Assembly: GCA_045123575.1 (NCBI GenBank)
Contig: JBGVKG010000055.1
Location: 1 to 10,293 of the forward strand
Length of the DNA: 10,293 bases
Source: SVEL01 sp045123575
GTDB lineage: Bacteria > Bacillota > Clostridia > Lachnospirales > Lachnospiraceae
Direction: 5' to 3'
The notes under the pieces: model-generated
Databases searched by the model: none
Seen by the model: only the letters and a program-made list of their open reading frames with translations
Told to the model about the DNA's origin: nothing
In this document: one piece after another, positions 5,874 to 10,293 of the stretch
How positions within the stretch are numbered: position 1 is the first letter of the stretch
How the letters are laid out: the number at the start of each line of letters is the position of its first letter
Translations under genes and position numbers: made by a program

Positions 5874-7184
5874 ATGATAAGTACTGTCTATAATTATTAT
5901 TTGTCTACATACGGTAACGGGCATGTTACCAAGTATGACACCCACAAAAAAGAAGAATTAAAAAACATATATAATACGATGGTCAAGGTAAACAAGAAGT
6001 CGCCTCTTTATAAGTTTGAGAAGATAGAGGAGGCTCAGAAGTATGCCATTGACCTAAAAGAGACTGCTAGAAATATAAAGCAGATAGCTAGTAGTTTGTC
6101 TGATGATGATGGTACTATTGCCGCATTCACCAAAAAGAAAGCTGATTCAAGTAATCCACGTGTGGCCTCTGTGAAGTTTATAGGAGAGGATATAGATACA
6201 TCTGAGGATGGAAAAGAGGTACCAAACCTAAAGCTTCATGTTGAGAATCTTGCTACACCACAGATTAATACAGGTACATTTTTAAAACCAGATAATATGC
6301 ACTTGGATACAGGTACATATTCATTTGACTTAAATGTCGGAGAATATACTTATGAATTCCAATTCAATATAGGAAGTGAAGATACTAACAAATCTATTCA
6401 AGATAAATTGGCAAGACTCATTAATCGCTCTAATGTTGGAGTTAAAGCAGGTGTGATAGCTAATCAGGAAGGTGAAACAGCGTTGCAGATAGTGTCAGAG
6501 GATACCGGCATACCTGCATTTAAACAGCACCAGTTTGTTATATCATATGATGGCAGCGGTGGTGCAGGAGATGCTGTGAAGTATTTTGGAATTAACAAAG
6601 TATCCGAAGAAGCTAAAAATGCTCATTTTACCATAAATGGCCTTGAGCGAACTACAGCAGGTAATGTATTCACCGTGGAGGGTATGTACGAGATTACATT
6701 GAATGGTGAAAGTGTTACAGAAAATGATGTAGCTGATATCGGTTTAAAACCTGACTTGGACACTATACTAGAAAATGTTAAGGAGCTTCTGGATGCATAT
6801 AATTCTATGGTAGATTTGGCTGTAGAGAAGGATGATGGTTCTTATGAATCAGGAAGATTGCTTAGGGATATATCAGCTATGGCTCGTTACAATAAGAACA
6901 CATTAGATTCAGCAGGATTTATTGTGGAGAAAGACGGACATATTAATATAGAAGAATCTTTGCTTATACAGGCAGCGAATGAAGGCACCTTGGAGGATAG
7001 CTTACATAAGCTTAATGGATTTAGAAAAGTAATGATAGCTAAGGCTGACAGTATTTCTATCAATCCGATGAGCTACGTGGATAAGAAGGTTATAGCCTAT
7101 CCTAATCCTAATTCACAGCGTAACTTTATTAGTCCTTATATAACTAATCGTTATAGTGGAATGATGTTTAATGCAGTTGTTTAA
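5874..7184 (+). CDS. FliD-related flagellar protein (436 aa)
   Basis: Probable relative of the flagellar filament cap FliD (HAP2), of a type I associate with Lachnospiraceae. The N-terminus (TVYNYYLSTYG.., YDTHKKEELKNIYN.., VNKKSPLYKF) is not the usual FliD start. The middle and end follow the FliD plan by eye: ANQEGETALQIVSEDTG resembles the FliD ladder AxxxxxxxGYRLVLTSKDTG, AHFTINGLERTTAGNVFTVEG resembles xFTVNGVExTSSSNTVTDxIPG, and a helical ILENVKELLDAYNSMVDL segment matches the KIKEFVDAYNELVD helix. It ends PYITNRYSGMMFNAVV and I see no terminal coiled coil. Typical FliD is longer in the family members I know. It has its own sigma-A promoter. A role in filament assembly or as a cap variant is inferred; an alternative start at 5796 would add 26 residues. 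Confidence 0.72.
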   Translation: MISTVYNYYLSTYGNGHVTKYDTHKKEELKNIYNTMVKVNKKSPLYKFEKIEEAQKYAIDLKETARNIKQIASSLSDDDGTIAAFTKKKADSSNPRVASVKFIGEDIDTSEDGKEVPNLKLHVENLATPQINTGTFLKPDNMHLDTGTYSFDLNVGEYTYEFQFNIGSEDTNKSIQDKLARLINRSNVGVKAGVIANQEGETALQIVSEDTGIPAFKQHQFVISYDGSGGAGDAVKYFGINKVSEEAKNAHFTINGLERTTAGNVFTVEGMYEITLNGESVTENDVADIGLKPDLDTILENVKELLDAYNSMVDLAVEKDDGSYESGRLLRDISAMARYNKNTLDSAGFIVEKDGHINIEESLLIQAANEGTLEDSLHKLNGFRKVMIAKADSISINPMSYVDKKVIAYPNPNSQRNFISPYITNRYSGMMFNAVV

Positions 7185-7223
7185 AAAAGTATAATATATT
7201 TGATGAAGTTGTATAAAAAACAC

Positions 7224-7251
7224 TTGAATTTTGGGGAAATTATGCTATAAT
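7224..7251 (+). promoter_or_regulatory. Strong sigma-A promoter with no clear gene behind it
   Basis: TTGAAT (7224-7229), 16 bases, then a perfect TATAAT (7246-7251) with extended -10 TGC at 7243-7245. Transcription should start near 7258. No convincing ORF lies between here and rpmG, so the product is either a non-coding RNA or a long rpmG leader. Confidence 0.7.
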
Positions 7252-7257
7252 TAAAAA

Positions 7258-7410
7258 ATAGAAAAACGTGATTACATATGGATAAAATTTGAGATTACTA
7301 AAGATTATTATCCTAAATATAGATAAACTTCCCAAACTCCTATGAAATACAGTTGTGTACCCTAGCACAGCTGTATTTTGCTGTGTACTGTTTTGCAGTA
7401 CTAGCAAAAT
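7258..7410 (+). ncRNA. Candidate structured RNA (unknown family)
   Basis: Downstream of the promoter are three successive foldable parts. GGATAA (7280-7285) pairs with TTATCC (7308-7313). AAATACAGTTGTG (7345-7357) pairs over 13 bp, with one wobble, with CACAGCTGTATTT (7366-7378). TTTTGCT plus GTACTG (7376-7390) pairs with CAGTAC plus AGCAAAA (7396-7409). The last two stems share three T residues, and CACAGC (7366-7371) can instead pair with GCTGTG (7380-7385), so alternative folds compete. The short ORFs crossing it are built from these hairpins and a poly-T run and have no ribosome binding site. I do not recognise a known riboswitch or the T-box sequence. It could also serve as terminator for the FliD-like gene. 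Confidence 0.4.
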
Positions 7411-7455
7411 ATATATGCGCAGTTTGCCATAAGGAAGGTGCCTCAAAAAATCTAG

Positions 7456-7484
7456 TTGACTTACTTGACGCTCTATGCTATATT
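7456..7484 (+). promoter_or_regulatory. Sigma-A promoter for rpmG-secE-nusG
   Basis: TTGACT (7456-7461), 17 bases, TATATT (7479-7484) with TGC at 7476-7478 (extended -10). Transcription should start near 7491, about 92 nt before the rpmG start codon. Confidence 0.75.
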
Positions 7485-7502
7485 GTAGTAGCAATGGAAG
7501 AA

Positions 7503-7545
7503 GTCTTTTTTTTTTGCGCCAATTTTGGGGCAGGTAAAAAAAGAC
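7503..7545 (+). promoter_or_regulatory. rpmG leader hairpin containing a T10 run
   Basis: GTCTTTTTTT (7503-7512) can pair perfectly with AAAAAAAGAC (7536-7545), closing a region in which GCC (7518-7520) may pair with GGC (7529-7531). The T10 run at 7506-7515 is prone to slippage. The structure begins about 12 nt into the predicted transcript. Confidence 0.4.
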
Positions 7546-7582
7546 ATAAACTAACAAAAAAATACAAGTGGAGGTGGAAGCT

Positions 7583-7732
7583 GTGCGCGTAAAAATCACA
7601 TTGGCATGTACAGAGTGTAAGCAGAGAAATTACAACATGACAAAAGAAAAGAAGACACATCCGGACAGAATGGAAACAAAGAAGTATTGTAAGTTCTGCA
7701 AGTCACACACTATGCACAAGGAAACAAAGTAA
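7583..7732 (+). CDS. rpmG: 50S ribosomal protein L33, zinc-binding form
   Basis: A 49-residue protein starting at GTG: (M)RVKITLACTECKQRN and ending KYCKFCKSHTMHKETK. This is the full length and sequence plan of bacterial L33. The two CxxC pairs (Cys9/Cys12 and Cys36/Cys39) mark the zinc ribbon form rather than the zinc-independent paralogue. GGAGG at 7570-7574 stands eight bases before the GTG, which supports that start. It is first in the rpmG-secE-nusG cluster, with secE 14 bases downstream. In several Firmicutes a tRNA-Trp gene lies between these two; none is present here. Confidence 0.97.
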   Translation: MRVKITLACTECKQRNYNMTKEKKTHPDRMETKKYCKFCKSHTMHKETK

Positions 7733-7746
7733 TAGGAGGTAACAGT

Positions 7747-7950
7747 ATGAGCGAAGCTACTTCAGTAGAGAAGGCTCCAAAGAAGAGCTGGTTCAAGGGT
7801 CTTAAGTCAGAGTTCAAGAAAATCATCTGGCCTGAGAAGAAGCATGTTGCTACCCAGACAATCGCAGTTACTATTATTATAGTAGTTTTAGGTGTAGTTA
7901 TTAGTGTTATGGACAATCTTATTATGATAGGATTGGACCTGTTATTCTAA
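7747..7950 (+). CDS. secE: Preprotein translocase subunit SecE
   Basis: A 67-residue protein, the usual short Gram-positive form with one membrane segment. The amphipathic surface helix GLKSEFKKIIWPEKK (18-32) carries the family signature of a basic stretch followed by WP. The transmembrane helix is about 36-56 (rich in T, I and V), followed by the tail MDNLIMIGLDLLF. With SecY and SecG it forms the translocation channel in the cell membrane. AGGAGGT (7734-7740) precedes the ATG. It sits between rpmG and nusG, the standard order. Confidence 0.96.
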   Translation: MSEATSVEKAPKKSWFKGLKSEFKKIIWPEKKHVATQTIAVTIIIVVLGVVISVMDNLIMIGLDLLF

Positions 7951-7968
7951 TAGGTAGAGGGTGATTAT

Positions 7969-8490
7969 ATGGCAGAAGCAAATTGGTTTGTAGTCCATAC
8001 TTATTCTGGTTATGAGAATAAGGTTAAGGCCAACATCGAAAAGACAATTGAAAACAGACAACTTCAGGATCAAATCTTAGAGGTTTCCGTACCGATGGAG
8101 GATGGCTTTGAGGTTAAGAACGGCGTTAAGAAGCAGGTTTCTAGAAAGATGTTTCCAGGCTATGTTCTCGTTCATATGATTATGAATGATGATACATGGT
8201 ACGTTGTTCGTAACACAAGAGGTGTAACAGGATTTGTTGGACCAGGTTCGAAGCCAGTACCTTTAACAGAAGCTGAAATGAAGAATCTCGGCATCAGTGC
8301 TCCAAAGGTAGTTATTGACCTTGCTGTAGGTGACAACATCGTTGTAACAGATGGTGTATGGAAGGATACAGTAGGTGTTATCAAGGCTGTTAATGAGCAT
8401 AAGCAGAGTGTCACAATCAACGTTGATATGTTTGGTCGTGAGACACCAGTTGAGATTGGTTTTGGCGAAATCAAAAAAATTGAGTACTAG
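7969..8490 (+). CDS. nusG: Transcription elongation and antitermination factor NusG
   Basis: A 173-residue protein. The N-terminal NGN domain covers about 4-110, with NWFVVHTYSGYENKVK at 5-20, RKMFPGYVLVHM at 59-70 and the conserved VRNTRGVTGFVGPGSKPVPL at 80-99. The C-terminal KOW domain covers about 117-173 (AVGDNIVVTDGVWKDTVGVI onward, ending GEIKKIEY). It binds RNA polymerase at the clamp and influences pausing and termination. GAGGGTGAT at 7957-7965 is the ribosome binding site, close to the anti-SD complement but with one base missing. Its stop codon overlaps the first copy of the 64-base tandem repeat. Confidence 0.97.
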   Translation: MAEANWFVVHTYSGYENKVKANIEKTIENRQLQDQILEVSVPMEDGFEVKNGVKKQVSRKMFPGYVLVHMIMNDDTWYVVRNTRGVTGFVGPGSKPVPLTEAEMKNLGISAPKVVIDLAVGDNIVVTDGVWKDTVGVIKAVNEHKQSVTINVDMFGRETPVEIGFGEIKKIEY

Positions 8491-8614
8491 TTTGGAGGAA
8501 ACCAATGTCTGAACCACAGGTTCGAGACATGGGCAGAGGCTCCAAACAATCTAGTTTGGAGGAAACCAATGTCTGAACCGCAGGTTCAAGACATGGGCAG
8601 AGGCTCCAAACAGT
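8487..8614 (+). repeat. Tandem duplication of a 64-base structured element between nusG and rplK
   Basis: Two adjacent copies (8487-8550 and 8551-8614), both starting CTAGTTTGGAGG, differ at only about three positions. Each folds on itself: outer stem GTTTGGAG with CTCCAAAC (8490-8497 with 8540-8547, and 64 bases later), and inner stem ATGTCTGAACC with GGTTC, a one-base bulge, then AGACAT (8505-8515 with 8519-8530). The two internal differences are A/G in the 3-nt hairpin loop (8516) and G/A at the bulge (8524), so both leave the pairing intact. The first copy begins inside the nusG stop codon region. Each copy also has GGAGG six bases before an ATG, giving a tiny ORF (24 and 29 codons). I know no named RNA family that it matches. 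Confidence 0.85.
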
Positions 8615-8615
8615 T

Positions 8616-8639
8616 TGAGCGGAAGCGAAAACCCGCTCA
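8616..8639 (+). promoter_or_regulatory. Third hairpin upstream of the L1 site
   Basis: TGAGCGG (8616-8622) and CCGCTCA (8633-8639) form a perfect 7-bp stem with a 10-nt A-rich loop. No T tract follows, so it is not an obvious terminator. It lies between the tandem element and the L1-like site, making a string of four structured units before rplK. Confidence 0.6.
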
Positions 8640-8643
8640 CCAC

Positions 8644-8689
8644 GTGGGAGGATGACAGGATAACCTGATAAATCTTCCGATATTACCAC
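8644..8689 (+). promoter_or_regulatory. L1-binding (23S rRNA mimic) leader before rplK
   Basis: GTGG (8644-8647) pairs with CCAC (8686-8689). Inside is the asymmetric GATATTA (8679-8685), then GGAT with ATCT/TTCC pairing, and a CAGG/CCTG hairpin with loop ATAA (8656-8667). GTGGGAGG followed by GATATTACCAC parallels the L1 site of 23S rRNA, where TGGGAG stands opposite GAAATACCAC. Protein L1 represses its own operon through such mimics in many bacteria. AAGGAGGT (8696-8703), the rplK ribosome binding site, lies seven bases downstream. Confidence 0.75.
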
Positions 8690-8711
8690 ATTATTAAGGA
8701 GGTCATTAAAA

Positions 8712-9137
8712 ATGGCAAAGAAAGTAGAAGGATACATTAAATTACAGATCGCTGCCGGTAAGGCTACTCCAGCACCACCAGTTGGTCCAGCACTTGGTCA
8801 GCACGGTGTTAACATCGTTCAGTTCACAAAGGAATTCAATGCAAGAACTGAGAGCCAGATGGGCATGATCATTCCAGTTGTTATCACAGTTTACGCAGAT
8901 AGAAGCTTCAGCTTCATCACAAAGACTCCTCCAGCAGCTGTTCTTTTAAAGAAGGCTTGTAAGATTGAGTCAGGATCAGCAGTACCTAACAAGACAAAGG
9001 TTGCTAAGATCTCTAAGGATGAGGTTAGAAAGATCGCAGAGTTAAAGATGCCAGACTTAAATGCAGCTTCAATTGAGGCAGCTATGAGCATGATCGCTGG
9101 TACAGCTAGATCAATGGGTATCACAGTAGAGGACTAA
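8712..9137 (+). CDS. rplK: 50S ribosomal protein L11
   Basis: A 141-residue protein, the full family length. The N-terminal domain has the proline-rich KATPAPPVGPALGQHGVNIV (18-37), the face that contacts L7/L12, IF2 and elongation factors. The C-terminal domain has KTPPAAVLLKKACKIESGS (71-89) and ends with the conserved AAMSMIAGTARSMGITVED, which binds the GTPase-associated centre of 23S rRNA. The ATG follows AAGGAGGT by eight bases. It is separated from nusG by 221 bases of structured, non-coding sequence, and from rplA by 84 bases that carry a second L1-like site. Confidence 0.98.
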   Translation: MAKKVEGYIKLQIAAGKATPAPPVGPALGQHGVNIVQFTKEFNARTESQMGMIIPVVITVYADRSFSFITKTPPAAVLLKKACKIESGSAVPNKTKVAKISKDEVRKIAELKMPDLNAASIEAAMSMIAGTARSMGITVED

Positions 9138-9161
9138 TCTAGAAACTGTAAAACAATGAAC

Positions 9162-9205
9162 GTGGGAGGCGTGAATGTGCATACATTCTATCCCGATATT
9201 ACCAC
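9162..9205 (+). promoter_or_regulatory. Second L1-binding mimic, before rplA
   Basis: The same signature as upstream of rplK: GTGGGAGG (9162-9169) and CCCGATATTACCAC (9192-9205), with GTGG pairing CCAC. The enclosed hairpin differs in sequence (GAATGT with ACATTC, loop GCAT, 9173-9188) but holds the same place. Conserved ends with a changed but still paired apical stem are the mark of a selected RNA structure. The rplA ribosome binding site AGGAGG starts at 9207, two bases after the helix, so L1 binding would block initiation. Confidence 0.75.
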
Positions 9206-9221
9206 TAGGAGGTTAATTTAA

Positions 9222-9917
9222 ATGAAAAAAGGTAAGAAGTATCTTGAAGCAGCTAAGTTAGTAGACAAGGCTACTTTATATGATGTAGACGCAGCAATGG
9301 AGCTTATTAAGAAGACTGCCACTGCTAAATTTGATGAAACAATCGAGGCTCACATTAGAACAGGTTGTGACGGTCGTCACGCTGAGCAGCAGATTCGTGG
9401 TGCTGTAGTTCTCCCTCATGGAACAGGTAAGTCTGTTAGAGTATTAGTATTCGCTAAGGGTGACAAGGCTACAGAGGCTGAAAACGCTGGTGCAGAGTTC
9501 GTTGGTGGTGAGGAGCTTATTCCAAAGATCCAGAACGAAGGCTGGTTCGAATTCGACGTTGTAGTAGCAACACCAGACATGATGGGTGTTGTTGGTCGTC
9601 TTGGTCGTGTACTCGGTCCTAAGGGATTAATGCCAAACCCTAAGGCTGGTACAGTAACAATGGACGTTGCTAAGGCTGTTGAAGAGATTAAGGCTGGTAA
9701 GATTGAGTACAGACTTGATAAGTCAAACATTATTCACGTGCCAATTGGTAAGGCTTCATTTGAGGAAGCTAAGTTAGCGGACAACTTCCATGCACTTATG
9801 GACGCTATCATCAAGGCTAAGCCATCAAGCTTAAAGGGACAGTACCTTAAGAGTGTAACTCTTACAGCTACAATGGGACCTGGCGTTAAGTTAAACGTAA
9901 ACAAGCTTTTAGGCTAG
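9222..9917 (+). CDS. rplA: 50S ribosomal protein L1
   Basis: A 231-residue protein of normal length. Landmarks: AKFDETIEAHIRTG (35-48), the RNA-binding AVVLPHGTGKSVRVLVFA (61-78), VGRLGRVLGPKGLMPNPKAGTVT (124-146, the second domain), and the closing SLKGQYLKSVTLTATMGPGVKLN (203-225). L1 forms the L1 stalk with 23S rRNA helices 76-78 and moves tRNA out of the E site. It is also a translational repressor of its own operon, and both sites expected for that lie in this window. AGGAGG (9207-9212) precedes the ATG by nine bases. A terminator follows. Confidence 0.98.
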   Translation: MKKGKKYLEAAKLVDKATLYDVDAAMELIKKTATAKFDETIEAHIRTGCDGRHAEQQIRGAVVLPHGTGKSVRVLVFAKGDKATEAENAGAEFVGGEELIPKIQNEGWFEFDVVVATPDMMGVVGRLGRVLGPKGLMPNPKAGTVTMDVAKAVEEIKAGKIEYRLDKSNIIHVPIGKASFEEAKLADNFHALMDAIIKAKPSSLKGQYLKSVTLTATMGPGVKLNVNKLLG

Positions 9918-9942
9918 TTGATAGATATACAGTAAGTTATCT

Positions 9943-9977
9943 AAAGGAAGAAGGGAAACCTTCTTCCTTTCTATATT
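9943..9977 (+). terminator. Intrinsic terminator after rplA
   Basis: AAAGGAAGAAGG (9943-9954) and CCTTCTTCCTTT (9959-9970) form a perfect 12-bp stem capped by the stable tetraloop GAAA, followed by CTATATT. The T tail is interrupted but the stem is strong. Confidence 0.85.
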
Positions 9978-9993
9978 GAAAAGAGAATATAAC

Positions 9994-10120
9994 ATTCATA
10001 ATGGCATCCGTCCAATATGAACGGCAGAATAAAAAAAGATGAATTGAAAAGTTAGCTTTTCAATTCATCTTTTTTCTATGCTGTCAATGCTGTTCATTTT
10101 GCCCTCGGTAAATTATGAAT
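9994..10120. repeat. Nested pseudopalindrome around a terminator hairpin
   Basis: ATTCATAAT (9994-10002) is complementary to ATTATGAAT (10112-10120). ATGAACGGCA (10017-10026) is complementary, with one wobble, to TGCTGTTCAT (10088-10097). The two blocks are exactly 14 bases apart in each arm, while the bases between have diverged. The centre is the 20-bp hairpin at 10032-10075. The whole could fold as one stem-loop of about 127 nt, or be a pair of protein-binding sites in inverted order. Confidence 0.55.
10031..10075. terminator. Bidirectional intrinsic terminator
   Basis: AAAAAAGATGAATTGAAAAG (10032-10051) and its exact complement at 10056-10075 form a perfect 20-bp stem with loop TTAG. The left arm starts with an A tract and the right arm ends with a T tract, so it reads as a terminator on both strands. 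It separates the ribosomal protein operon from whatever lies to the right. Confidence 0.9.
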
Positions 10121-10131
10121 GCTGTTCATTT
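10086..10131. repeat. 14-base direct repeats
   Basis: AATGCTGTTCATTT occurs at 10086-10099 and again at 10118-10131, 32 bases apart (about three helical turns). With the inverted near-copy at 10017-10026 there are three sites of the form ATGAAC(A/G)GCA. They could be operator-like sites or remnants of mobile element ends. Confidence 0.6.
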
Positions 10132-10196
10132 GACAAAATTTGAACATTACTCGCTAGCGTAAAATTTTATTCGGAAAATTAAATAAAGACATAGAA

Positions 10197-10263
10197 AGAG
10201 GACACTCCTTTGTGATAAAGTATTTAGCGCTCAAACCAATACAAACAAAGGTAGGTGTCCTCT
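10197..10263 (+). promoter_or_regulatory. Hairpin burying the ribosome binding site of the right-edge ORF
   Basis: AGAGGACAC (10197-10205) pairs with GTGTCCTCT (10255-10263), and CCTTTGT (10207-10213) pairs with ACAAAGG (10245-10251). The internal loop is one base against three. The right arm covers the likely ribosome binding site AGGTAGGTG (10249-10257) and ends directly at the ATG. Such a structure silences translation from read-in transcripts in several insertion sequences. It might also be part of a terminal inverted repeat whose partner lies outside the window. Confidence 0.6.
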
Positions 10264-10293
10264 ATGATTAAGAGTATAAAGTATTTTGAAGAG
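10264..10293 (+). CDS. Start of an unidentified ORF, cut by the window edge
   Basis: Ten codons are visible, reading MIKSIKYFEE. The ATG is preceded by AGGTAGGTG, within a hairpin. Ten residues are too few to assign a family. The preceding inverted repeat and the gene-poor, repeat-rich sequence make a transposase plausible, but that is a guess from context. Confidence 0.45.
   Translation, partial: MIKSIKYFEE

Noticed and set aside
7353..7592. 79-residue ORF upstream of rpmG, and overlapping minus-strand ORFs
   Set aside because: It runs through stable hairpins, a promoter and a poly-T tract, overlaps the rpmG start in another frame, lacks a ribosome binding site and has low-complexity composition.
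8487..8614. CRISPR array
   Set aside because: Only two copies, directly adjacent, with no spacers between them.
8616..8643. Mimic of the L11-binding GTPase-associated centre of 23S rRNA
   Set aside because: AAGCG, an A-rich run and GCTCAC occur in a similar order, but the pairing (7-bp stem, 10-nt loop) does not match the rRNA fold. The resemblance is too weak to claim.
8505..8655. Two overlapping tiny ORFs (24 and 29 codons) starting in the tandem repeat copies
   Set aside because: Both have a good GGAGG, but it is paired in the outer stem, and the variable bases fit RNA structure better than codon constraint. Not listed as genes; mentioned as an alternative for the repeat.
10130..10165. 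Sigma-A promoter for the right-edge ORF (TTGACA at 10130, TAAAAT at 10160)
   Set aside because: The 24-base spacer is far too long, and the alternative TTGAAC (10140) leaves only 14.

Overview
The window looks like chromosome of a motile member of the Lachnospiraceae (Firmicutes; the Roseburia, Butyrivibrio, Pseudobutyrivibrio and Lachnospira group). The evidence is low to moderate GC, strong AGGAGG-type ribosome binding sites, flagellins starting MVVQHN..TAMNANRML, a FliD-like protein of a type I associate with this family, and Firmicutes-type rpmG, secE, nusG, rplK and rplA. The genus cannot be fixed from the sequence.

Left part (1-5700), a flagellin island. It holds the 3' end of one flagellin, then a complete 490-residue flagellin, a GT2-type glycosyltransferase with a helical repeat tail, and a complete 481-residue flagellin, all on the + strand. 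Both complete flagellins have a sigma-28 (SigD/FliA) promoter (TAAA, 16 bases, then CCGATAT or TCGATAT) and a leader of about 150 nt. The leaders carry hairpins that put GGA in the loop, as expected for CsrA control. Every gene ends in an intrinsic terminator or a terminator-like hairpin. The glycosyltransferase has no visible promoter, starts 38 nt after the flagellin terminator, and is probably fed by read-through; modifying flagellin is the obvious inferred role.

Middle (5700-7580). A gene for a FliD-related protein (436 residues from a strong internal ribosome binding site) has its own sigma-A promoter. A gene-poor stretch of about 400 bases follows. It has a strong promoter-like sequence at 7224-7251, a run of stable and mutually exclusive hairpins with no convincing ORF (candidate non-coding RNA or leader), and a second good promoter at 7456-7484 feeding rpmG.

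Right part (7583-9970), a translation and transcription operon: rpmG (GTG start), secE, nusG, rplK, rplA. Between nusG and rplK lies a nearly perfect 64-base tandem duplication of a structured hairpin element that I do not recognise. Both rplK and rplA are preceded by a sequence resembling the L1-binding site of 23S rRNA, so L1 autoregulation appears to act at two points. A terminator closes the operon after rplA; rplJ and rplL do not follow within the window.

Right edge (9971-10293). A nested pseudopalindrome centred on a 20-bp bidirectional terminator, direct repeats, and a 5' hairpin that buries the ribosome binding site of an ORF of which only ten codons are visible. This resembles the edge of a mobile element, but the gene is too short to identify.
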